A stretch of 64,000 bases of DNA from Hormiphora californensis (taxonomy: Eukaryota > Ctenophora > Tentaculata > Cydippida > Pleurobrachiidae): positions 201,001 through 265,000 of the forward strand of contig CM035353.1 in assembly GCA_020137815.1 (NCBI GenBank), given 5' to 3'. Positions 33,898 through 43,670 of this stretch are shown piece by piece (position 1 is the first letter of the stretch; the number at the start of each line of letters is the position of its first letter). The notes under the pieces were generated by a model. It was given only the letters and a program-made list of their open reading frames with translations. It did no database searches and was not told where the DNA came from. The position numbers and the translations under genes were made by a program.

Positions 33898-34068
33898 TAA
33901 TTGGCCGCGTCATAGGCATGGCAACGGAATAACGGTTGCCTACGACACGGTCTACAATATATTGAATGCGTTTTATGCACGTACTCCGCAAATAAAAAGC
34001 AATCGATGACCGCAGGTCTACAGTGTAGACCGCGTTGTAGGCAACGCAATGCGGGCGGTCATTATATG
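33898..34068. other. Hairpin cluster (outer stem with two hairpins)
   Basis: CCGCGTCATAGGCATGGCAAC pairs imperfectly with GTTGCCTACGACACGG. Further right, an outer TGACCGC/GCGGTCA stem encloses GGTCTACAGTGTAGACC and GCGTTGTAGGCAACGC. Plan and density resemble the cloverleaf repeats elsewhere. Confidence 0.65.
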
Positions 34069-34069
34069 A

Positions 34070-34657
34070 GACCAAACTTCAAAGTCGGAAGATTAGGTGT
34101 TTGCAGCTACCAAATAACCTAGATATCTCTCTCTCCCGCCGGAAAAAATAAAAAGGCACTTTTTCGGGGGAGTTGAAAAGTGGAAAAGAATATATTTTGT
34201 GTAACAAAAAAAGGTTAGTCAAACACTGTGACAGACAGACACACGGACAGTACAGTGTAAATACACGCGGAGAGTTTAATATAACAGAAACTGTAAATTA
34301 CACTGCAACACACTCTTCTAATAACTCTCTGATATCTATAGATATTTAATAACTTATCTGGCAGTAGAATATCAATTAAATCATCATACTCAGTCCATTA
34401 ACGGGGGATATTTAAGACTAACACAAATGTTCTGTGCTATACTAACCATGATCAAAGTATTGGGCTCAACAAATCAATATAGCAGTGAACTACACTATTA
34501 TATATAACTCATTCGGGGTACATTTAACATAGTGTCAGCATATTTTAACACAATGATCAAACATTGTGAATGTGATATTTCATAATTACATGACTGTTGT
34601 ATTATAATAATAGTAGTCTGCCTTATATACATTTTGAACATTACACGCACAATGTCA
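34070..34657. other. No recognisable gene
   Basis: AT-rich intergenic DNA between convergent genes. Missing 3' exons of the secreted Sushi gene should be here, but none was identified. Confidence 0.4.
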
Positions 34658-35611
34658 CTACTCGCTGCATCCCTGCAATATTTCCTCGATCTCGTTTTCA
34701 ACTTTTTGGATCATTCCTAAGTTGGCAGCTCTATGTCGGGGGATGTAACTCTCCTCTTTTTCCCCTAGCGGAGAGAGGGGGTCCTCCGAGGGCTTCCTAG
34801 AAGGGGGATAGGACGTGTCAGAATAACAGCTGCAGACAGAGATAAATATGAGTTTTAGGTAATACTAAACAAGGAATTAGTAGGCGCTCAAAACCGATTA
34901 TATTAAAATGGTGGAATGAAGGAAAACATACATTTTCTTTTTTGGCTTCTTTTCCGATGGTGCTACCGCGTTAGTAGACTCTTTCTTTGGTCTACCTCTG
35001 CTACGTTTTACAGGTATTGCATGGGTATCTCCTGCAGACACATCAGTTGACTTGACCAGCTCTTTAAACCCATATACAGCAACTCGGTCCTAGAAGGGGA
35101 GGGTCAGACAATAAATATAATACGGGATATAATTATTTCATAATTAGACCTAAGTTAAATAGAGATGCTGTATTGATTTAACATACCGTCAAATCAAGAT
35201 GGAACGCTTGGTTGGCCATGGCAATTGCTTCCCTCATTCCCTTTGAGGTCTTCTTTTGGTCCTAAAAAGTGGCTGCATTAAAACAGGTTTGAATATAGCA
35301 CAACTCCCGCCATCTCCTTATATGACTAGAAAACTGCTGGTGTCAAAGTTGAGGCGGCAAGCTATGTTTACACACGCTTGCGCGCCTTTAAAACACACTG
35401 AGTAAGGTAGCGGTGTGCTTTGTACATTACACGCGCAATCTCTGCTAGTCGCGATGGTAACCTTGTAAAATTGTCCCACTTACATAGTGAGACTTGTCCT
35501 TCTTGTTTTCAGGGTCATAGACCTTGATGCTTTTACGATTCATCCAAGCTCTACTCGCTTGGGCACCAAAAAATGTAACATGGTATTTTTCCTGAAGGGA
35601 AGGGGTTAGAT

Positions 35612-35694
<83 letters not shown>

Positions 35695-37285
35695 GATATA
35701 GGAGATAGAGATAGCGTCGGAATCGCGATATCGCGCGACTCGGCCCTCTCGCGCTCGCTCTCGCTCGCGCTCTCTCGCTCTCTCGCTCTTCTGCCTCTCT
35801 CTCGCTCTCTCTCTCCCTCTCTCTCTGCTCTCTCCCTCTCTCTCTCTATCCTCGCTCTCCTCTCTCTAGCTCTCTCTCTCTCTCTCTCGCTCTCTCTCTC
35901 CCTCCCACCCCAGGGGAGACTCACCGGTTGTTGACTATTAACAGGTTGAAAGTAGAATGTTCTAGTTGCAGGATCATTATCTATCATGCCAGGCCACCAT
36001 GGGTACCCCTGCATTTTAACCCATACAAGCGACCCTAAACTGTATTTCGTATAAACAAACTCAAGTCCCTGACTCGCTGGTAATTCACTCCACGTTTCTT
36101 CTGGCGTAGAGCATGTATTGTACCGTCGATCTGAGAGTGTTTCGGTATATTATCAAATTTGAAATGTCGTAAAATGGGATCTGGGGATGACGCTAATAAC
36201 ATGAGTGCAGTGATATGTATAGTCGCAGCGGTAAGAGAGAAAGCATAGTGGACACAAACATATTAAAATGCCAAAGGAATAAGAAACATTACGCTAAGCA
36301 CCTACCCGTGTTTAAGTTACAAGTCCAATTCTCTGGTAGTGTACTTGAATCATATACCCCCTGCAGGTACCGCCACTTCTCACACAGTGTACACTCCACC
36401 CATATACATTCCCTGTTGTCACTTCGTGATTCAGTCAGTTTGAATTCATCTTCTTCCGACGTGGTAGATGAGTCTGAACTACTGCTACTGTACACCTGGT
36501 CATAATAATAGTAAATGTTATCTCTCAAACCCTCTTTTCGGCGTTCTATTGTTAATGACAAAGGGTACGATATGTTCAAAAAGATCATACCTTTTTTCTC
36601 TTTTTCTTCATTTCTTCTTTCATTTTCAGTTCCTTCATTTTCAATTTCTCTGCTTCCTCCTGTTTTTTTGACTTCCTTTGCTCAGCTGCTTTCGCCTGGG
36701 CTTTAGTCGGTGCAGGAGGTGGTGAATCCTGGGGGGTTAATGTGGGTGTAACTAATTGGATTCTAATTAGCTAATATATCACATGATAATTATAATGGGT
36801 GTAGAGCACAAACGAATGCTCAGAGGCAAGCGTTATATGCGTCTAAGAGAGCTCAGGTTTCATATAATTAGTACTCTCTTGGAATGTCATTCTCTGTGTA
36901 GTTTGGATGTCTTACTCTTTCCGAGAGAGAATGAAATTCTAATGTGTACTATAATAACTGGAAAACAAGCCACCTCAATTTATATCGAGGGGATCAAGCA
37001 GTTAAAAACATTTCTTTTCTGCTCAATATTCCCCGGATTTGACCCTAAAATGTACAAAAATGTACTGAAATGTACTAAAATGTACAAAAAATGTACTAAA
37101 ATGTACTAAAATGAACCCACCTCACCGCCACATGAACTATGTCCTGCATCCTCGTGTTTTGTTAGCGCTGGTGGTGGTGGGGGAGGGGAAGAAGGTGCAG
37201 GCTTGGCTTGTTTTCGGCCCTTTTTCCTTTCAGGTGATCTCTCCATTTTTCTCTTATTTTTCTTTTCCTGCAACAAAATTTTGGT

Positions 37286-37318
<33 letters not shown>

Positions 37319-37336
37319 CGCGAGAAAGAGAGAGAA

Positions 37337-37420
<84 letters not shown>

Positions 37421-37781
37421 GACACTGAAAGGAGGATATTAGCTAGCTTTACAAAATATTTTGGGCGTGGGCCAAAACCCCCAGGGCTCAAGTGTTATAC
37501 TGCTAACTCAATTTACATGAGAGGATGTACTATGTACGATGACTAGTAATTAATTATTTCTAATTAATAATTAGGTAATTACTAGTAACTAATATTAATT
37601 AGTAATAAATGATAATTACCCTTTGGGATGAGGGCCCACCAGGTTCCCCCAGGGCTTTAAATGTCGCCTTGAACTTCCCAGGGCTCTTCCCCGCTGAATC
37701 TGACTCCACGTACTCCGTGTCTTTCTTAGAGAATTTCAAGAGGGGCTTCGGCCGATCTGCACCTAATGGAATTATGGATGT

Positions 37782-37852
<71 letters not shown>

Positions 37853-40800
37853 GTTTAGGGACGCATAAAATATAATTCTTATTGTTGGTTGATCTCACAA
37901 ATATCATGTTGTGCTAAAAACTTGTGTGTTTTTCCAACTTGGTTTGACAAAAGAGAGCCTTCTTCGGACCAAGACTTTACACATAGTCAAACAATTGGTA
38001 GAGATGATGATTTCGCAAGGTTTATTATAATATACCCCGTGGACATCAGTTGCTTTTGTAAGATCAGGGAGACAAGCATAATATGCAATGAAAATAATAT
38101 ACAATGACATATTTGCTAGAAGCTTCGCATTATATATGAAACTAAATGAGAAAGAGTGGGACGGACAGAGGGATCCTTGTGATAATACGACTGGCGAAAT
38201 AATACTCATACAGAGAGGCTCAAACGTAACACGGGTCGCTGACTGAAACTCGAATGGACGATAACTCGAAAATTACGGACTATAACAAAAATCTCGAATT
38301 TAGGTGAGTTATTATAGTCCGGATCTGCTGACTTTCTGTCCGCCCCAGAAGGATACGATCTAGTTCACTGGTTTATATTCCGTCTTAGTAGTGTTAGGGT
38401 TGTCCTTTGGGTTCCATTTTAGGGCTGCATTAGGGTTGGGGTTTACGGTAAAACCCAGGTGAGTTTGAAATTCGACATTTTGTCCTAGCAATAAGTCGAA
38501 AATAATGCGGACAGAAATTCACTAGAAAAAAGATGTCGACGCCAATTTTCGGACAATAACTCACTTTCGAGTTACATTCCAGCTAGGTGAGTTACAGTCC
38601 TAGAGCCTCCCGTACAAGAGCTTTAAGTGAGGGATTTTACTCAAAAAATATATGAACCTTAAAAATGAATTTCCTTGAAAAATGTATTTCCTTCAGACAG
38701 CTCAAAAAAGGAATACCTTTAGGGGTACTAGAGCTCGTTGATCTTCCAGGTGGTAGGGTGACTCCAAAACGGGAGGAAAAGAAATCGTTGACCTTCTGTA
38801 TGTCCGCCTCTTCTGCTTTTTTCTTAACTGAAATGAAGTGCTTTTAGTTACCATGACCGAGGAGGCTTTAAGGAGGGTGCAGTGAGAGAGGGTCGAGCAA
38901 GGAAAGGAGGTGGGTACAGTAACAACTAACATATAACATATTTTTGACTTGAGTAAAGCTAAGCCTTGTATTACAAAAGACTGCCCTCCAGATCCGGCCC
39001 GGTGAGGGTCAGGCCAAGCACCAATGCTTCACCCAATCTTAACATGTCTCTCACTTTCTGACACCTCAAAACAAGTGTTTTTTAGACCGGACGCACCCCG
39101 TGTGTTCATCTTTGAGCGTGATAAACCAAGGTAATTTGAGCTGTGTGACGTGTGCACGGCATTTTACAGTCCTGTGGAAGGACTGTAGCGTTATCGCTGC
39201 GACTCTTTGTTTTCTTAAAAGCAGACAATAACGTTGTTGTGTGATACATGCAATGAGGAAACCATTAACCAAATTGTGGTTAAATCACACACACACACTT
39301 CCGTTGTCATAACACGTGTTACACAGTGTTTGGAACACATTCGGGGATGCTCGGGGGAAAGGGTTTTGAAAGGGTATATCGGGGCCCGACTGTATATTAC
39401 ACAGTGTTTGGAACACATGACTTACAGGGATGCTCGGGGGAAAGGGTTTTGAAGGGGTATATCGGGGCCCGACTATATTATATCCACGTGCATTACCTCA
39501 CCGAATCAAGAACTTTATCATCATATTATTGTGATTATTATATTGTGATCATATTGTGCAGTGGCCATTTTACCGTTTCTACGGAATAACAACACACAAA
39601 CACATCTAAAGTTCATTTTTTTTCAACTGTTTACCCAAAAACTGAAATTTAGAATTATAAGTGTGGTGCACGCTACGCGTTAAAATGTGATAAACGTGCA
39701 AAACATTTCCGTGCACGACTTTGGGGGGTGAACAGTTGAAAAAATGGAGTATACACACATGTACACACACACACACACATATTACTGCAAACACTGCCAT
39801 TAAATTAGAGCCTTGTGTACAGTGCAATAATGAGTTATGAGGGGGAGCTCCCCCTCTCGGGAGGATATTGTATTGTACTGGTTATGACAAAATCTTAAAT
39901 AAGTTTGATAATGAGACAGCGTAACATTAAGTAGGCTCTATGAGGTGAAGTGACATAGATGGGAAGGGTACATTATGTATGGGTTGGACGAGGGGGGAGG
40001 GGGAGGCAGGGAGAGAAGTGTGAGGGAGGGAAGGGGGGAGGGATGCAGGGTTAAGGGGAGGGAGGATGCTGGGTGAGGAGGGAGGCAGGGAAGGGTGAAG
40101 GGGTAACTTACGCCGACGTGTGGCATCATCAAGAACCGCAGCATGTTCCTGAACAGTTAAGAGATGCTCAATAATGACAGGTGACTGGGGAGTTCCCTTT
40201 CTTGGCCCTAATTCTTCTTCTTTTTGTCCAGTAGTTCCCTCCTCCGTTTTACTTTCCTCTTGACATTGATCCGCCTCTTTTTCCGATTCATTTTTTTCAT
40301 CTCTACACGAGTTAGGTTCGCAGTTTAGCTCGACTGATTTTACCACTGTATTGACAGTAGGACTCTTGGTTGTTGAATTCGGGTTTCTGTCCTCTAGTTC
40401 GCTTTGTTTTTCATTTTCCCCGGTTAGTACGGTTTCCACACCTTCGTTTGGTTCTCCAACTCCCTCCGCTGTTGTTTGTAGAGCGTCACTTTTGGTTGAA
40501 GTAGTGTCTGCCAGACTCCCTATTGGCACTACTTCCTCCTTCTTCTCCTTCTTCTCCTCTATTAGCCCTCCTTCCTTCTCCTTTATTAGCCCTACTACTT
40601 CCTTCTCCTCAACACAGGGCTTCCCATCTGATGTAGACCCCTTCCTAGATGGTTCGATATTTTGGCTATCAACATCTGATGAAGGTTGTACTCCTTCGGT
40701 ATTATCAGCTCCTAACTCAGTACTTCCAACACAACCAACCCCTACTGTGCTTGACGTTACCTCAGTGCTTCCAAGTTCCTTCATGTGTTCTTCAACCTCC

Positions 40801-41905
40801 AGGCAGCTGTCAGCTATCTCCAACTTCCCCTGGAGCCCATCACTTTGAACAACACAATCTTCACTATTTTGTAAATCTGCATTGTCGACCTCTAATTCTG
40901 GATCTGTTTCTCCCTCTTGCTGGGTATCTACTAAGTTGTCCTCCTTTCCTTCCATGCTGCCCTCTTGGGTGGAAGATGTTATGGGTGATGATGAGTCTTG
41001 GGTGGTCGGTGGAGATGTGCTATCTGAGGGAAATTAGTGAGTGAGTACAGTGTTACACTCTGTGATCTACCAAAATTATTGAAGTAGTTATTGTGTATGC
41101 GAGATATGATAATTAATCACAATCCTACGTCATGTCATTATGAGCATGACTAGGTTGACACACATAATTACAAACATACATACTAGAAATACTATAATAA
41201 TACACGCTGAGAGAAAGAATTATAATTATCTCATACCATCCTGTGATTTTTGCTCCGTGTTGTGTCGGTCTGTGTGCCTTCCCCTTTGTCTCTTCAAAGA
41301 AGGGCTGTGATATCGTGAACTGACGGTTGGGAGCTCTCTCACTGGACTCACTGAAATAATGATCGGTTCAATATAAAACAGTGAGCGTTCAATAAGTTGA
41401 TCATATCGACCAATGATTGTTATTGTGCTCTAACTCTCCTTTACATTTTTAGAGAGATAGAGGGGTCGAACAAGGCAAACCAGTGCACTGCAGTGACAGA
41501 TCTTCAAGATATAATTACCTGATTCCCTGACTTTGTCTAATACTTTGTTGACAAACTTTGGGGACTGTTTCGGCGACTTTTTCGGGGATGGTCTAGGGGA
41601 TCGTTTGGGTGATGCTTTAGGAGAACTCATCCCCTTCTGCGGACATTTCTTGATAGTCTCTTCCTTCTTAGCGAATGGTGTGACGAATGAAGACTTCTTG
41701 CTCAAAGTCTTGAATTGAGGTTTGATGGCTGCTACTTTCTTTGCTGCTTTTGGGGAGGCTGTTGTCTTCGTCTTTCCCATCTGCGCTTGTTGCCGTGCAG
41801 CAAACATACTGGCCTAGAGAGAAAATAGAAATCAAACTCTGTAAAGAATTAGAAAAGAATGTGAAACCAGGGTCCAGGGTATAATTTAGAGTTCAGACTT
41901 GGGAG

Positions 41906-41945
<40 letters not shown>

Positions 41946-42103
41946 GTGAGAGAGAGCGAGAGATAGAGAGTGAGAGAGATGTAAAGGGTGGATCCTTGAC
42001 GAACCTGGTGTTGTTCCGGAGACTTAAGATCATCAGTGGCTGATTCAGTAGTGCTCTTGGGAAGGCATAAAAGGCTGGAAACTTCTTCTACAGCTGATGC
42101 CAT
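34658..42103 (-). CDS. ZCWPW1-like CW zinc finger and PWWP protein
   Basis: A nuclear reader of histone H3 methylation; in mammals ZCWPW1 binds H3K4me3/H3K36me3 marks and helps meiotic break repair. Exons, 5' to 3': 42103-42005, 41813-41519, 41350-41237, 41023-40112, 38827-38717, 37762-37620, 37267-37121, 36728-36591, 36495-36306, 36130-35925, 35591-35484, 35261-35187, 35089-34932, 34796-34658. All phases agree and the sum is 2835 nt (944 residues plus stop). N-terminal: Lys/Ser/Pro-rich repeats (SPKASPKRSP), a ~300-residue acidic region, a Lys/Glu-rich helix. CW finger at ~685-722: WVECTLCEKWRYL, LPENWTC, then Cys before TPEETW. PWWP at ~745-825: VWVKMQGYPWWPGMI and YHVTFFGAQASRAW, close to vertebrate ZCWPW1. 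An AT-hook-like RSRGRPKK lies near 880. It is longer than human ZCWPW1 (~650). The donor of exon 1 (GTTCGT) is weak. Confidence 0.93.
35612..35918. repeat. GA tract and CT tract in one intron
   Basis: 35612-35700 is GA-rich and 35745-35905 is CT-rich, around a palindromic centre near ATCGCGATATCGCG. The intron (35592-35924) could fold back on itself and bring its two splice sites together. Confidence 0.85.
37048..37112. repeat. ATGTACTAAA short tandem repeat
   Basis: About six copies of a 10-bp unit in intron 7 of the ZCWPW1-like gene, just after the donor at 37120. Confidence 0.85.
37285..37418. repeat. (GA)n microsatellite (CT on the gene's sense strand)
   Basis: The tract lies ~18 bp upstream of the exon at 37267 on the minus strand and provides its pyrimidine tract. 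Confidence 0.95.
37785..37850. repeat. (GA)n microsatellite (CT on the gene's sense strand)
   Basis: Lies ~22 bp upstream of the exon at 37762 on the minus strand. Confidence 0.95.
38830..40100. other. Intron 4 of the ZCWPW1-like gene
   Basis: Contains two short tandem copies of a pogo-like fragment (39343-39376 and 39427-39475, GGGATGCTCGGGGGAAAGGG), a (CA)n run near 39765 and a GGGAGGGA-rich tract at 39990-40090. A decayed TCAGGCCAA..CCAATGCTT word is at 39008. Confidence 0.6.
41909..41960. repeat. (GA)n microsatellite (CT on the gene's sense strand)
   Basis: Short tract in intron 1 of the ZCWPW1-like gene. Confidence 0.93.
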
Positions 42104-43090
42104 ATCATACTATGGGGGTATATTTATTGATGAGTAATAGTAGTTTTGGTAATGCCTCGTGCGGTAGATTATCAGTCACGGACGAATTCCAAATTATTAC
42201 TGTCTGGTTTTATTTGAGAGTTGGCGGGCAATTTGTTCCAAAATAAAGGTTCGGTGGCCGGTGCTTCTTCCTCACAGTGGTACTCCGGACTCCGTCATAT
42301 TGGCCGACCGAACAGCGCCGTCCACCGTGGACGGCGCACAAAAAAACATTAATTGTTAGTGGACTGCATGCATTTTAGACGGGCGGCCAATATGACCGAG
42401 AAGCACCGGGCGGCAGACACAAGTTCCTCAAAGGACACTGCAGGCTCTAAAAAGCGCCCCGTAGGTCGAAAGCAAAAAAGTTTTTTCGGGTTGGCATACG
42501 TTGCAGGCCCCTTATAATATGCATGAGGGGGCTGCAGCGCATTCCAATTTTTCGGGGGGAGTGCAAAAAAAAAGTCAAAAAAGAAAAAGTCAAAAAAGTT
42601 CGCATAGCAATTACTCAGCGCGCACGTAACACTACAAACGCGCGCCATATTCTCGCGTTCTATTCCAATACTTTTGGCGCCCTTCGTATTAACCGCCCTA
42701 AGGGTTTCCAGAAACTGTCATTGTCTGATGGCAGTGGAACTGTCTGATCCCGTTTTAGATCGGGCAGGTGCCACCAGGCAGTGGATACAATGGACACACA
42801 GTAATTCAGATCAATAAGTGATTCTACAATTTACACAGGTTGTCAAGAACAAAAAAAACCGGTTAGCTACAGAATCAGGAATTATACTCGAAACATCTTG
42901 AATTTCTCCTTGAAAATGGACCGTTTCTAATCCTCTTAAAATGTCCCTTTTGAGTCAGCTATACCGGGCCTTTTCAAATTTCGCCAGTACCGGCCAGCAT
43001 TTCTAATTGAGTATGTTTAAAACTTCATCCAACTCATGAACTCAATTCAAATCCAAAAAACTCAGTAAACTTTCCTCGATAAAAAATATG
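42104..43090. other. Upstream region of the ZCWPW1-like gene
   Basis: An imperfect inverted repeat (about 42257-42415, CCGGTGCTTCT.. / ..AGAAGCACCGG and CATATTGGCC / GGCCAATATG) surrounds an inner CGTCCACCGTGGACG palindrome 200-300 bp upstream of the start codon. The CCAAT word inside it could be a promoter element. The rest shows nothing clear. Confidence 0.5.
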
Positions 43091-43098
43091 GTAAAAAG

Positions 43099-43239
43099 TT
43101 GCCTAGCTCGACCATCTTTCCGTCTCTCTGGCGCCGCAGACCCCATCTGAACGGTCAAATCGGGGTCTGGCGCCGCCAAACAGCTTTCCGTGCGCCCCGC
43201 CCTTTTTTACAAATGAAAAGGAGGCTTATCACATTACAA
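43099..43239. mobile_element. Short repeat with exact 9-bp duplication
   Basis: TTGCCTAGCTCGACC begins the element and TATCACATTACAA ends it. It is flanked by GGTAAAAAG (43090-43098 and 43240-43248). It belongs with 10711-10786 and 57349-57408, but carries an extra ~50-bp palindrome (GCGCCGCAGACCCCATCTGA / TCAAATCGGGGTCTGGCGC) that looks like a second element nested within it. Confidence 0.75.
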
Positions 43240-43425
43240 GGTAAAAAGGGGAGCACTCGAGCGATAACATATATATGGCATACAGGCCAAAAGGACCAAC
43301 AACATTAAAGACAAAACATTTGTAACAGCAAAAGATATATTTGGAGAACTTGGAACCTAATAATATACAATCGACCCTCAAATATTTGACTCTCTCTCAG
43401 AATGGTGAATGTCATCGAAGGGCCG

Positions 43426-43480
43426 GATGGAGCGCCAGACCCCGATTTGATTCTCAGATGGGGTCTGCGGCGCCAGACAG
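43426..43480. mobile_element. ~50-bp palindromic repeat, inverse of 43126-43175
   Basis: GCGCCAGACCCCGATTTGA and TCAGATGGGGTCTGCGGCGC form the same palindrome as the one nested in 43099-43239, in the other orientation. A diverged copy lies at 28247-28305. Confidence 0.65.
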
Positions 43481-43670
43481 GGCCGGATGCACAACACAAC
43501 AAACAGACAGCATAGTACTAATAATCAGAACATGGCGTCGCTCAACGAGAACGGAGAACTGCCAATCTTGACCCGCAGTTCAGAAAATTAAAACCACTTT
43601 GTACCAGTATCCTGGTTCCCCGATTATATTATTCCCTCATTTTTGAACCGCTTCTGCCCTTTTCACAAAT

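Noticed and set aside
40351-40848. Plus-strand frame of 165 residues
   Set aside because: It is the antisense shadow of the large acidic exon of the ZCWPW1-like gene.
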